From positions 1-52,773 of the forward strand of contig QKDO01000006.1 in assembly GCA_003252075.1 (NCBI GenBank): DNA of 52,773 nt, written 5' to 3'. The stretch is from Nitrospirota bacterium (GTDB lineage: Bacteria; Nitrospirota; Thermodesulfovibrionia; Thermodesulfovibrionales; UBA6898). The notes beneath the pieces are model-generated. The model saw only the letters and a list, made by a program, of their open reading frames with translations. It searched no databases and was not told the DNA's origin. Below, piece after piece: positions 16,374-24,574 of the stretch (within the stretch, counting starts at the first letter, position 1; each line of letters opens with the position of its first letter). Made by a program: the position numbers and the translations under genes.

Positions 16374-17099
16374 CTAGGCTGTGAAACCTGCGTCCTCGAG
16401 GTAAAGCCTGCGAATGAACTCTTTGAGCTTTATTTTGCTCTGCTCAGGCATCGTTCTGAATTCGATACCTACGTCAAAATGAGCGGGCTTTTCAGGCGAC
16501 GGGATACAGGATGTGACCCGGCCTACAAAATCCAGGGATATATTCTCCGGTATGGCTAGTTCCATATGAAGCCGCGTCTCCCGCTCAAAGGCATGATCGC
16601 TTTCAAACAGCATGCCCCCCAGACTGAGCTGCTTGATCCGGTAGGTTTCATCAACCTTCATCATTGCCATTTCCACATGGTCAAGATGGAACCGGATGCG
16701 GAACCGGGAACCGGGAACCTCAGGAACATCGACCACCGTGTGTTTGTCGATAAAATGCCTTTCGATAAAACGGGCAAGGCTCTGGACCTCGTCATCGGTA
16801 AGAAGCGAAAACTGCAGTCCCGCAGCATACCTGAGGCGAGCCTCATCAGGAAAACTACCCGTTACATATAAGACCGAGCACCATCTGACGACACCCTTCA
16901 CGGTGATGTCCTGGTCATGGTCGACAATATTCAAGCTGTATTCACTCCCCTTCTCGAGCCTCCGATCAGTGACAAGGGACGCACCGGCAATGCTGAGGTC
17001 GCGGATAGCGATATCGCTGGTAAAGCTCGCCCTCCCTTCGATCTCCATGAAATCTACGGTGAATCTCCTATGTCGTCTCCTGTTGCTCAAGGGTGTCAT
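16374..17099 (-). CDS. Double PilZ-domain protein, likely c-di-GMP receptor
   Basis: A 241-residue soluble protein with two PilZ-like domains. The first (residues 6-115) has the R-x3-R motif near R-R-R-H-R-R and D-L-S-I-A-G-A, matching the D/N-x-S-x2-G motif, so it should bind c-di-GMP. The second (about 130-237) has R-F-R-I-R and Q-L-S-L-G-G; the usual Asp/Asn is Gln, so binding there is less sure. Such proteins relay c-di-GMP levels to motility, secretion or envelope functions. A GGDEF-EAL protein is encoded at 42195-43925, so the window contains both signalling ends. Confidence 0.85.
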   Translation of the reverse strand: MTPLSNRRRHRRFTVDFMEIEGRASFTSDIAIRDLSIAGASLVTDRRLEKGSEYSLNIVDHDQDITVKGVVRWCSVLYVTGSFPDEARLRYAAGLQFSLLTDDEVQSLARFIERHFIDKHTVVDVPEVPGSRFRIRFHLDHVEMAMMKVDETYRIKQLSLGGMLFESDHAFERETRLHMELAIPENISLDFVGRVTSCIPSPEKPAHFDVGIEFRTMPEQSKIKLKEFIRRLYLEDAGFTA

Positions 17100-17123
17100 G
17101 CCTTGTTATTTTCCCATGTTTTC

Positions 17124-17888
17124 TCAACATTTCTCAATGATTTTCATCTCGGGTGCCTTTGCCCTGAGATAGCGGCCGCCGGTTCCGATCAGGACAGCGG
17201 CAAAGATGATCCTCAGTGCCGTGTCGGGAAGCACATGCGCAAGCCTGCCGCCCAGATAGGTGCCGATTATTATTCCCGGAATGAGTCCGGCAAGCAGTCG
17301 CCCTTCGATGTTGCCGAGTTTTGCGTGGGTGTAAGCTCCAACGCCGCCTGCAGGCACCATGGCAAGGAGCGATGTGCCCTGGCTGATATGCTGACCCATG
17401 TCGACGAGAAGCACCATGGAAGGCACCATGATCGTGCCGCCGCCAACTCCCATCATGCCGGAGAGAAACCCGGTGCATATCCCCGTCATCAGAAGCACGC
17501 CTGCCTTGTACCATTCCCCGGTTGAGAGTACAAGACTGGGCAAATAGGGTTTTGTCAGCAGGAATACGGACACACAGACCAAGAAACCGCCGAAATACCG
17601 CTTCAGCTTCCATTCAGGCAGCGCATGGGCAAACCGTGCGCCTGCCCGGGCAGTAAAGATTGCGGCGGCCGCAAGGAACGCCGCTGCGGGTATATCAACG
17701 GAGCCTTCCAGAAAATAGGTAACGGCTCCGGCCAGCCCGGTAAAAACCAAGGCAACGAGGCTTGTCCCGTGCGCCTTGTGCTGGGACAGTTTCCGGATGC
17801 CGACCATGAGCGGTATCATGATTACACCGCCGCCAAGCCCGACAAGCCCTCCGAAAATACCTGCGACAATACCGATAATCATGCTCAT
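17124..17888 (-). CDS. TauE/SafE (TSUP) family membrane permease
   Basis: A 254-residue integral membrane protein with about eight helices in two similar halves. Each half begins with the TSUP signature: G-I-F-G-G-L-V-G-L-G-G-G-V-I-M-I-P near residue 10 and G-F-L-S-G-M-M-G-V-G-G-G-T-I-M-V-P near 140. Family members export sulfite, sulfoacetate or other sulfur or organic anions; the substrate here cannot be predicted. It is divergent from the radical SAM gene at 17968 and lies 24 bp before the PilZ gene, so the two may be co-transcribed. Confidence 0.92.
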   Translation of the reverse strand: MSMIIGIVAGIFGGLVGLGGGVIMIPLMVGIRKLSQHKAHGTSLVALVFTGLAGAVTYFLEGSVDIPAAAFLAAAAIFTARAGARFAHALPEWKLKRYFGGFLVCVSVFLLTKPYLPSLVLSTGEWYKAGVLLMTGICTGFLSGMMGVGGGTIMVPSMVLLVDMGQHISQGTSLLAMVPAGGVGAYTHAKLGNIEGRLLAGLIPGIIIGTYLGGRLAHVLPDTALRIIFAAVLIGTGGRYLRAKAPEMKIIEKC

Positions 17889-17967
17889 AATTCCCGTAAG
17901 TATAACAAATAGGCATGTCCGGGCTGGTCTGTTTCGCGGGCCCCGGAACTTGTGATATGCTTTCAGG

Positions 17968-19251
17968 ATGAAAACAAAGCTCTACATCATTTCTCCCTGC
18001 CGCAGCGAAGACATATGGAGAAAACGGCGTGTCACCTTTGTGCTGCCCAAAATGTCCCTTGCTATCCTTGCAGCGCTCACGCCGGAACGGTTCGACGTTA
18101 ACGTGACCGATGAACTTGTGGATGACGTAGATTTCGATTTTCCTGCAGATCTCGTTGCTCTTTCAACCAACTCATCAAATGCCAAACGAGCCTATGAGAT
18201 CGCCGGAATATTCAGGGGAAAAGGGGCCTCCGTGATCATGGGCGGTATCCACCCTTCGGTAATGCCGGAGGAAGTGCTTCTGCATGCGGATTCCCTCCTT
18301 ATAGGGGAAGCTGAAGAGATGTGGCCGATAATCCTTGAGGACTTCCTCTCAGGTAAGCTGAAGCAGCGTTATTGCTGCGAATCATACCCTGACCCTTCAC
18401 GGATACCTTCAGGGAAATGGGAGCTCATTCATCAGAGGCGTTACTATGTGCCGCGTACATTCCAGGCATCCAGGGGCTGTCCATACGGCTGCTCCTTCTG
18501 TTCCTCTACCCAGTTCTTCGGCACGCAGCTCCGCTGTCGGCCCATAGGGCAGGTCGTTGCGGAGCTCAGGGATTACCGGGAAAAAATTGCGGTCTTCATC
18601 GACGACAATATTGCAGGGCACCCTGCATATGCAAAAGAGCTTTTCAGTGCGATGAAGCCCCTGAAACAGCGATGGGTAGCCCAGACGTCCATTGACATCG
18701 CACGGGACAGCGAACTGCTCAGGCTTGCTGCTGAAAGCGGGTGTGCCGGTCTTCTCATAGGCTTTGAGAGCATCAACTCCCTGAACTCAGGCGACGTGAA
18801 AAAGATCCGGAAGCGTGAGCAGTATGAAGAACTTATCAAGGAGATAAAAACGCATGGCATCGGCGTGCATGGATCGTTCATCTTCGGTTTTGACCATGAC
18901 ACACCTGAGACCTTCGACAGCACGGTCGAATTCGTGCAGCGAAACCGGCTTGAAGTAGCCAATTACTGCAAGCTGACGCCCTTTCCCGGCACCAGGCTTT
19001 TCGATACGATGTCGGATCAGGGAAGGATCCTCCACCGTGACTGGGAGAAATATGATCGCTACAACATTGTCTATGCACCAAAGAATATTTCATCGGAAGA
19101 GCTGCACCGGAAAACAGCTGAAGCATACAGGAAGACCTATGCGGTTTCCTCCATACTCGGGCGAATGCCTGCACAACTGCAGAATCTTCTGCCCTACCTT
19201 GCTATAAATGTGAGCTACCGTCTGGGGGCAAAACGCTTGAGAAGCTCCTGA
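17968..19251 (+). CDS. B12-binding-domain radical SAM protein
   Basis: A 427-residue enzyme. Residues about 1-130 form a cobalamin-binding-type Rossmann domain (M-G-G-I-H-P-S-V-M-P, I-G-E-A-E), but no D-x-H-x2-G motif is seen, as in many members of this group. The radical SAM core starts with C-P-Y-G-C-S-F-C (Cys 171, 175, 178). The C-terminal region (F-G-F-D-H-D-T-P, L-T-P-F-P-G-T) is typical of the BchE/HpnP-like class, whose members methylate or rearrange carbon skeletons. It is a paralog of the protein encoded at 23279-24574. Its 3' end overlaps the opposing lipoprotein gene by 37 bp. Substrate unknown; the lipid genes nearby make a lipid plausible. Confidence 0.88.
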   Translation: MKTKLYIISPCRSEDIWRKRRVTFVLPKMSLAILAALTPERFDVNVTDELVDDVDFDFPADLVALSTNSSNAKRAYEIAGIFRGKGASVIMGGIHPSVMPEEVLLHADSLLIGEAEEMWPIILEDFLSGKLKQRYCCESYPDPSRIPSGKWELIHQRRYYVPRTFQASRGCPYGCSFCSSTQFFGTQLRCRPIGQVVAELRDYREKIAVFIDDNIAGHPAYAKELFSAMKPLKQRWVAQTSIDIARDSELLRLAAESGCAGLLIGFESINSLNSGDVKKIRKREQYEELIKEIKTHGIGVHGSFIFGFDHDTPETFDSTVEFVQRNRLEVANYCKLTPFPGTRLFDTMSDQGRILHRDWEKYDRYNIVYAPKNISSEELHRKTAEAYRKTYAVSSILGRMPAQLQNLLPYLAINVSYRLGAKRLRSS

Positions 19252-20045
19252 AAGGGCAGAACATCATTGTCACCATGCTCGATCTTGCGGAAAAATCCGT
19301 CGGGGATCTCGGTGTCAAACTCAGGCTCCCGAAAGGTCATCTCCATCGCCGTGCCGTTGCTGAATGAAAGTCTGGTCAGCTCGGGCACGACGCCGTTGAA
19401 ATTCTCAAAAGAAAGCGTCAGAGCCTTCTCTGCTGACCGGTAAATGATGATTCTCCTGTTCAGAAGATACGTCCTGTCGAAGAGATACGTCATAGCAGGG
19501 CCGTCCGCAGCGTCGGTGGCACTATAGGCAGAGAGCGCGTAAAAATCCACTTCCATCTGCATCTCATACCGGAACCGGCTATCGTGCATTAGTGATGAGA
19601 AAGAGAGCGCCGGAGACAGCATTTCATAGATAATATTCCTGGAAGGAACAAAGACCTGAAGAACCTCCGGCGTGAGAAGCATTTCCATAACCGTAAGCCC
19701 GAGGGGACCGAAAAAGACTGTTTTCAGCGAGTCGGGAGCCTTATAACCGAAGACACCGCTGAAGCTTCCCGCAGGTTCACCCTGTTTGAATACCCGCACA
19801 TCAGTCAGCGCCTTGATCGTTTGTATGTTCCTGAACCCGACAGACTGTTTCAGGATCTCTATTGTCACAGGACCCGTATAGGGTTCGAGCGCGGGCTGTC
19901 GGACAATCTCTTTCTTCGGTGCACACCCTGCCACCACCCACAATAGGGCGAAAAGGCATATGGCAGAAAAAAACGAAAGACGCCATAATCCCCCGGCATG
20001 CGACGGCCTGTGCATTCCCTGTCTCCACATGATTGATAGTATCAA
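19215..20045 (-). CDS. Outer-membrane-type lipoprotein, LolA/DUF4292-like
   Basis: A protein of up to 276 residues. A basic N-terminus and a hydrophobic segment end in V-V-A-G-C (Cys 41 from the first ATG), a lipobox. The rest is beta-rich with alternating hydrophobics (for example F-S-G-V-F-G-Y-K and the L-T-R-L-S-F-S-N-G region), as in the LolA/LolB/DUF4292 fold that handles lipids or lipoproteins in the periplasm. Starts at 20045, 20030 (ATG in M-W-R-Q-G) and 20015 are possible; I keep the longest. LolA-like proteins accompany MMPL exporters in aryl-polyene-type loci, so it may serve the operon at 9811-15548 (inference). Confidence 0.75.
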   Translation of the reverse strand: MILSIMWRQGMHRPSHAGGLWRLSFFSAICLFALLWVVAGCAPKKEIVRQPALEPYTGPVTIEILKQSVGFRNIQTIKALTDVRVFKQGEPAGSFSGVFGYKAPDSLKTVFFGPLGLTVMEMLLTPEVLQVFVPSRNIIYEMLSPALSFSSLMHDSRFRYEMQMEVDFYALSAYSATDAADGPAMTYLFDRTYLLNRRIIIYRSAEKALTLSFENFNGVVPELTRLSFSNGTAMEMTFREPEFDTEIPDGFFRKIEHGDNDVLPFQELLKRFAPRR

Positions 20046-20453
20046 AGTTCGTCTGATTTAAGAAAGATGGCGGACGCGATCCTCATTGCTTTCGCAGGGG
20101 CTTTTTCACAAATGATTCCGGCCTTTTATCCTGGAGGTTACGTCGGCAGTACAAGATATGCACACCTCTCATCGGGCAAATAAGCCCGGACTAAGGGTGC
20201 CGCTGATACCCGGGGGAAAAACGCTTTTTACCAGCTGCAGTAACGCTTTGCCGGGGAAAGGCATATCACAAAGACGCCGCACAATTATTACGAGCATTCT
20301 TGCGTTGCGTCCAGAAAGTTTCAGTACGTATATGCAGCAAAAATATATCCACACGACGCCGTGGCCCGCCGCAATAACGTACGCCATGCCCGGCACGACA
20401 AAAATGAACTTAACTTAATTCATTCCTGTTGTTTCCCTTGATATAATTCACGT
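20046..20453. other. 408-bp gap without a clear gene
   Basis: It holds the upstream region of the minus-strand lipoprotein gene, and a TATAAT at 20442-20447 on the plus strand just before the small frame at 20454. An 86-codon frame (20158-20418) matches no family I know. Confidence 0.45.
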
Positions 20454-20591
20454 ATGGCGAATAAAACTTTTGAGGCCGACAGGGATGGCAGGCTGACCAT
20501 CTATCCTTCATTGTATGAATCGCGAAAAAAAGGGTTCGTCAGAACGATCATCAAGAAACTTGTGCAGAGTATCTTCAAGCTCGGAAATTAA
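20454..20591 (+). CDS. Possible 45-residue cationic peptide
   Basis: An ATG frame of 45 codons ending in TAA. The first half is mixed and polar (D-R-D-G-R-L-T-I-Y-P). The second half, from R-K-K-G-F-V-R, looks like an amphipathic basic helix (I-I-K-K-L-V-Q-S-I-F-K). A TATAAT ends only 7 bases before the ATG and no ribosome site is seen, so any transcript from it would be leaderless. A longer minus-strand frame (20508-20738) overlaps it, and both cannot easily be real. I recognise no family; this is a candidate only. Confidence 0.3.
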   Translation: MANKTFEADRDGRLTIYPSLYESRKKGFVRTIIKKLVQSIFKLGN

Positions 20592-20740
20592 ATCGAGCAA
20601 AGTCTGAGGATCGGGAAAGGCCTGACCGGATTGGCGGTGCGAGCCGGGCTCGTCTTGCCTGCGAATCCTCCATAGGTTTCCCTGTCCTGAGCAGCCAGTT
20701 TCCTGGCAGTACAGTGCCCGGGCTGGGCGTTCATTCATGC
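20592..20740. other. Hairpin-rich stretch between the small frame and the selenoprotein gene
   Basis: Two short perfect hairpins lie here: CGAGC-CGG-GCTCG at 20640-20652 and GCCAG-TTTC-CTGGC at 20694-20707. I could not match the stretch to a known riboswitch or RNA. It lies directly downstream of the methyltransferase gene on the minus strand, and may be 3' UTR. Confidence 0.3.
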
Positions 20741-21526
20741 CTAGGCCGGTATTGGCTTATGCCCGCGAAACAAGGCGCCGACAGTATAGGGTGAGGTCCG
20801 AAAGCCCGTTGCCCCAACATAGGCAACCCCGGCGAAACCGGCCTCCTGCATCAGCCCTAACTGATCCCCAACGGGGATCGCACCGCCGATTCATTGCGAC
20901 CAGGCTTCGGGGCTGTCCTTCATGTCGGCCGGCAGATCATGTTCCAGTATTACATCAGCGAATTGCATTCGTCCGCCGGGTGTAAGAACCCGATATATTT
21001 CACGGAAACAGGTCAGCTTGCAGGGAGAAAGGTTGATCACACCGTTTGAAAGCACCACATCAAAGAAATTATCCGGGTAGGGAATAATCTCCGAATCAAT
21101 CTGCCATGCCTCATAATTCCTAATACCGGCATGGTCAAGATGCGAAATGGTCTGATCGATCATATCCTTTGTCAGATCCACACCACAGACAAGGCCTGCT
21201 CTGCCGACCAGCCGGCTCGCAACAAAGAGGTCGAAACCGGATCCGCAGCCAAAATCCAATAAGGTGGCTCCCGGTCTTATCTCACCCAGCGAGAATGGAT
21301 TACCGACACCGCAAAAAGATTCAAGGAGGCCGGAGGGCGCTTGCCGGATAGCGTCAGGTTCGTACCGAAGCGTCTCTGCCCCAATCCTGCCGGTCGGATA
21401 GTTGAATTTGCCTCCGGCTGAAATGGAAACTTCTGCATATTTTTGTCTGATGGAGTTCCTGATTGCTTCCCTATCCTCAGGAGAGACTCCATATTCGCAA
21501 CCGCTTTTCTCCGGCATATGCGGCAC
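20741..21526 (-). CDS. Predicted selenocysteine-containing ArsM-like SAM methyltransferase
   Basis: A SAM-dependent methyltransferase like arsenite methyltransferases. From GTG 21526: Cys 72 in E-S-F-C-G-V-G-N-P-F, SAM motif L-L-D-F-G-C-G-S-G-F-D (89-99), G-V-D-L-T (115-119), S-N-G-V-I-N-L-S-P (160-168). ATG 21517 is an alternative start. Translation meets TGA at 20893-20891 right after A-W-S-Q. Read through, it continues in frame as I-G-G-A-I-P, then M-Q-E-A-G-F and T-G-F-R-T-S-P-Y, ending at TAG 20743-20741 for 261 residues. In the ArsM family the stretch before G-G-A carries a conserved As-binding Cys, so the TGA sits where Sec would replace Cys (residue 212). A SECIS-like hairpin follows. 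A plain truncation would lose the C-terminal quarter, which is otherwise intact. Substrate (arsenite, or another thiol or metalloid) is uncertain. Confidence 0.8.
20863..20879 (-). promoter_or_regulatory. Candidate bacterial SECIS hairpin
   Basis: On the minus strand GATCCCC (20879-20873) pairs perfectly with GGGGATC (20869-20863) around the loop GTT. Eighteen bases separate the in-frame TGA from the loop. Bacterial SECIS elements are known to lie inside the reading frame just after the UGA, with a small loop starting with or containing G at about this distance. In E. coli fdhF, by my count, the GGUC loop starts at the same offset. The hairpin codes in frame for part of the G-G-A-I-P-V-G-D segment. 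Confidence 0.7.
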
Positions 21527-21922
21527 ACGTGCGGGCTTTTCTCCGCTATCTTCAGAGCACCCCCGGGTGCTGCCGGACGGGGGTCAGGAAGAGGGTTCAC
21601 TAAGATTTCCGGTCCTGTTTTCCATGTGTCACTTCCATGCCAAGGAATATGCATTATTCTAAAATGGCATCGAAATTATATCCAGAAAAATCGTGGCTTC
21701 ATATTGCCGGGAGTTTCCTGCTGCCAAGACTGCACTGCACGCGAAATATCCGGCCAGAAACGGTGAGCGTAATGCAGAGCAGAAGAAATGGCCGATAGTT
21801 TTACGGGTCCGTGCCGCAGAAAAGGATACGACTGTCCTCAAAGAGGTATTCGGCAGGCTACCACCTGATCACCACCCGGCTCGTATGGTCACTATCGTTG
21901 CAAGGGCGATGTCGGCAAACAA
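21527..21922. other. 396-bp gap without a recognisable gene
   Basis: It lies upstream of the selenoprotein gene and downstream of the radical SAM gene, both on the minus strand, and should carry the methyltransferase promoter. A plus-strand frame at 21693-21980 and a short frame from ATG 21664 match nothing I know. No T-run hairpin was found for the radical SAM operon. Confidence 0.45.
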
Positions 21923-23278
21923 TTATTGCGGTTCCCTGCAGTGCGTCTCGTCCCACGCCCTATCAGCAAGCTTTGTGTAAGCAACAGCATATGCATCAAT
22001 CTTTTCGGCAAAGCCCTCGACGATATTCTCTGCTCCCTGATGCGTAAAATAGACACCGGGCATTTTGCAGACGTCCCGGTACACCTCCGGATGATCAACA
22101 ATCATGCAGGGCCTCAGCTTGTTATCATGCGTCTTCTGGTATGCCTGGATCTTTCTGAACAGTGGAGAGGTGACCGCCTCCTGGAGGCTCACCTTCTTGA
22201 TGTTATCGAAAGCGAAATGGCAGAAGACGCAGGGTTCCACATCCCCCTTCGAGTTGATATGGAAATATTTCCTGCCGCCGGCAATACAGCCGCCCACAAC
22301 CGGGCCGTCGTTCCAGAAATCGCCGAAGAGCATCTCCTTTGTCCCGCGGAAGTACGCAACCCGTTCCCTGAGCATATCCCTCTGCTCCGGCGTCGGTACC
22401 AGTTCCCAGTTCGGCTCCCTGCCGACCGGCGTATAGAGGAAATACCACCCGACCGTCGTGCCCTGCTTCATCCAGTGGTCAACGAATTCGTCGGAAACGA
22501 CAATATCGGCGTTCTGTTGCGTCATTGTCGTTGAGTAGCCGAAAAGCACGCCGGCGTCCCTCAGCAGCTTCATTGCCTGCAGAACGCGGGCATAATGGCC
22601 TTCTCCCCTGCGTCTGTCCGTCTCCTGCCTGAAGCCTTCAACGCTTATCGCCGGCAGGACGTTGCCGAGTTCGGCAAGTCTTGACACAAGCTTCTCGTCA
22701 AGAAGTCCTCCGTGCGTAAAGACGTGGAACGCCATGTCATTATGCTTTTCGAAAAGATCGAGAAGGTCTTTCCGGAAAAATGGCTCGCCGCCCGAAACAA
22801 CAATAAAGTAGACGCCCATCTCCTTTGCCTCGGTCAACACACGGTCGATCACGTCGTAGGGCAGGTCTTCATCCTTCTTGTACATGCCGGCATAGCAGCC
22901 GAAGCAATTGAGGTTGCATTTCATGGAAGGGCTGATCACCAGGAGACCGGGGGGATAGAAGCCGCCAGTGCCGTCGGAGAATGCCTTTCGTTTGGCGCTC
23001 CCGACGAGGAGCTGGTTCATGATAAAGCACTTGATGATCTGTTTTTTGTGGCGGGGGCTGGTGTTGCGAAGAACCTTCATTGCCACATTCAGGCTTGGAT
23101 GGCCGTTCAGCCACATCTCGCGGATGCTCCTGATCGCACGTTTATAATGGTCGCGGGTCGTCGCCTTCTCCGCGATGTTCAGATATGAGATGAGCGCATT
23201 CTGGCTGCTCAGGGACATGACCTGCACCAGCCCGTACAGGAATCTCGAGATCACAAAGGGTTTCAGTGTCTTCAGCAT
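21923..23278 (-). CDS. Radical SAM protein with SPASM-like C-terminus
   Basis: A 451-residue enzyme. A helical N-terminal region of about 110 residues precedes the radical SAM core, where C-N-L-N-C-F-G-C (Cys 121, 125, 128) binds the 4Fe-4S cluster and V-V-S-G-G-E-P-F-F matches the G-G-E-P SAM-binding motif. The C-terminal part has a run of cysteines (G-G-C-I-A-G-G, E-P-C-V-F-C-H, R-P-C, D-V-C-K) that looks like a SPASM-type auxiliary cluster domain. Members of this class modify peptides, lipids or cofactors; the substrate is unknown. Its ATG directly follows the TAG of the B12 radical SAM gene, so it is third in a three-gene operon with that enzyme and the acyltransferase. Confidence 0.88.
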   Translation of the reverse strand: MLKTLKPFVISRFLYGLVQVMSLSSQNALISYLNIAEKATTRDHYKRAIRSIREMWLNGHPSLNVAMKVLRNTSPRHKKQIIKCFIMNQLLVGSAKRKAFSDGTGGFYPPGLLVISPSMKCNLNCFGCYAGMYKKDEDLPYDVIDRVLTEAKEMGVYFIVVSGGEPFFRKDLLDLFEKHNDMAFHVFTHGGLLDEKLVSRLAELGNVLPAISVEGFRQETDRRRGEGHYARVLQAMKLLRDAGVLFGYSTTMTQQNADIVVSDEFVDHWMKQGTTVGWYFLYTPVGREPNWELVPTPEQRDMLRERVAYFRGTKEMLFGDFWNDGPVVGGCIAGGRKYFHINSKGDVEPCVFCHFAFDNIKKVSLQEAVTSPLFRKIQAYQKTHDNKLRPCMIVDHPEVYRDVCKMPGVYFTHQGAENIVEGFAEKIDAYAVAYTKLADRAWDETHCREPQ

Positions 23279-24574
23279 CTATGCGCTTACCTCGGCTTTC
23301 TTCTTTCGAACAGCATCGCCCCACCCTCCGTCGGGTACGTTGACCAGTTCCGCCTTGACCAGCGGGAAGCAGGCGAATGTCTTGATCACCAACCCCTTTT
23401 CGGTCTCCTCGTGCGTTTCTTTCGGATAGAACTCTTTCCATGCATGGATGTATCCGTCGAACAGCTCACGGGCAGACATGTTTGCAGGGCGGTAGACAAC
23501 GGACGATGTTGCATATTTTGAGAAGTCCCGTGTCTCCAGGCGTCTTTCCGCCTCAAGTCTCTCATAGAGTCTGCTTCGGGGATAGGGAGTAAGGATATGG
23601 AACTCTGCCTCCTCAATGCCGTTCGCCCTGGCAAACCCGACGGTCCGGTCAAATACGTCCTTCTGATCATGGTCAAACCCGAAGACAAAGGATGCTATAA
23701 CCTTGATTCCCCGCTCCCGAATGCGATCAAGCAGCATGGCAGCCTTCTCTACCTGCGCAGGGCCAATCCGCTCGTTCAGACCTGCCGATATCCAGGGGCT
23801 CAGGTCGATGTACATTGCCCAGCAGTTCGTCTGCTTGAGGAGGTCAAGGTATGGAGTGTCTTCGGCGATCGAAAGCGGCGCCAGACCGACCCACTGTTTG
23901 CCGGTCTCCGCGAGACCTTCCAGGAAGCTCCGTACCCGCCTTTTTGCAAGGTGCAAGTTGTCGTTAATAAGAAACAGATAGTCGTCCAGCTTGCCGGTGT
24001 CTTTCAGTATCCTCGCCGTATCCGCCATCCGGAAATCGGTGCCGTAGGTCTGGGGAACCGAGCACATCTCGCAGTTGACAGGGCAGCCTCGTGAAACCTG
24101 TAAAGAGTTCATCGGCAGGTAAACAGACCGGTCGAAGATTCCCCAGCGGGGAAAGGGGATATTTTCTGCAGGCTTGCTGCAGGAATAGATTCTCCTGAGA
24201 GCGCCGTTCCTGAAGTCCCGTATCAGCTCAGGCCAAGAATTCTCTGCCTCGCCGATCACGATCGCATCCGCATGAGCGGATGCCTCCTCCGGCATCAATG
24301 ACACGTGCACGCCGCCCAGCACAACGGGTACGCCCTTATTTCTATAGCTGTCCGCAATCTCATATGCCCGGTTCGCCTGGCTGGTCATCGTCGAGATGGC
24401 AACGAGATCGCAATCCATATCAAAGTCAACTGGCTGGATCCTTTCATCGGAAAAGACAATTTCTATTTCAGGCGGCGTAAGAGCGGCTACGATCGCGGGT
24501 CCCATCACCTGGATGTACCTTCTATACACAAGAGGGAAATGTCCCCAATCAGGGTAGATAAGATGCAGTTTCAT
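23279..24574 (-). CDS. B12-binding-domain radical SAM protein (second paralog)
   Basis: A 431-residue enzyme resembling the one at 17968-19251 over its whole length. The N-terminal cobalamin-binding-type domain has D-L-V-A-I-S-T, L-G-G-V-H-V-S-L-M-P-E-E and I-G-E-A-E; the D-x-H-x2-G motif is missing. The radical SAM motif is C-P-V-N-C-E-M-C (Cys 164, 168, 171), and F-V-F-G-F-D-H-D and L-T-P-Y-P-R-S-R follow. The ATG abuts the stop of the acyltransferase gene, so the two are co-transcribed. Membership in an operon with an LpxL-like acyltransferase suggests a lipid substrate (inference). Confidence 0.88.
   Translation of the reverse strand: MKLHLIYPDWGHFPLVYRRYIQVMGPAIVAALTPPEIEIVFSDERIQPVDFDMDCDLVAISTMTSQANRAYEIADSYRNKGVPVVLGGVHVSLMPEEASAHADAIVIGEAENSWPELIRDFRNGALRRIYSCSKPAENIPFPRWGIFDRSVYLPMNSLQVSRGCPVNCEMCSVPQTYGTDFRMADTARILKDTGKLDDYLFLINDNLHLAKRRVRSFLEGLAETGKQWVGLAPLSIAEDTPYLDLLKQTNCWAMYIDLSPWISAGLNERIGPAQVEKAAMLLDRIRERGIKVIASFVFGFDHDQKDVFDRTVGFARANGIEEAEFHILTPYPRSRLYERLEAERRLETRDFSKYATSSVVYRPANMSARELFDGYIHAWKEFYPKETHEETEKGLVIKTFACFPLVKAELVNVPDGGWGDAVRKKKAEVSA

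Noticed and set aside
20508-20738. 76-codon minus-strand frame just after the methyltransferase stop
   Set aside because: No ribosome site, no family similarity, and low-complexity-like composition; it may be the 3' UTR.
20592-20740. tRNA-Sec or riboswitch in the hairpin-rich stretch
   Set aside because: No T-arm, acceptor pairing or anticodon TCA context, and no match to cobalamin or c-di-GMP motifs.
20891-21526. Methyltransferase as a simple truncated gene ending at TGA 20891
   Set aside because: The frame continues without shift into 49 family-like codons and has a hairpin where a SECIS should be, so a stop or pseudogene explains less.
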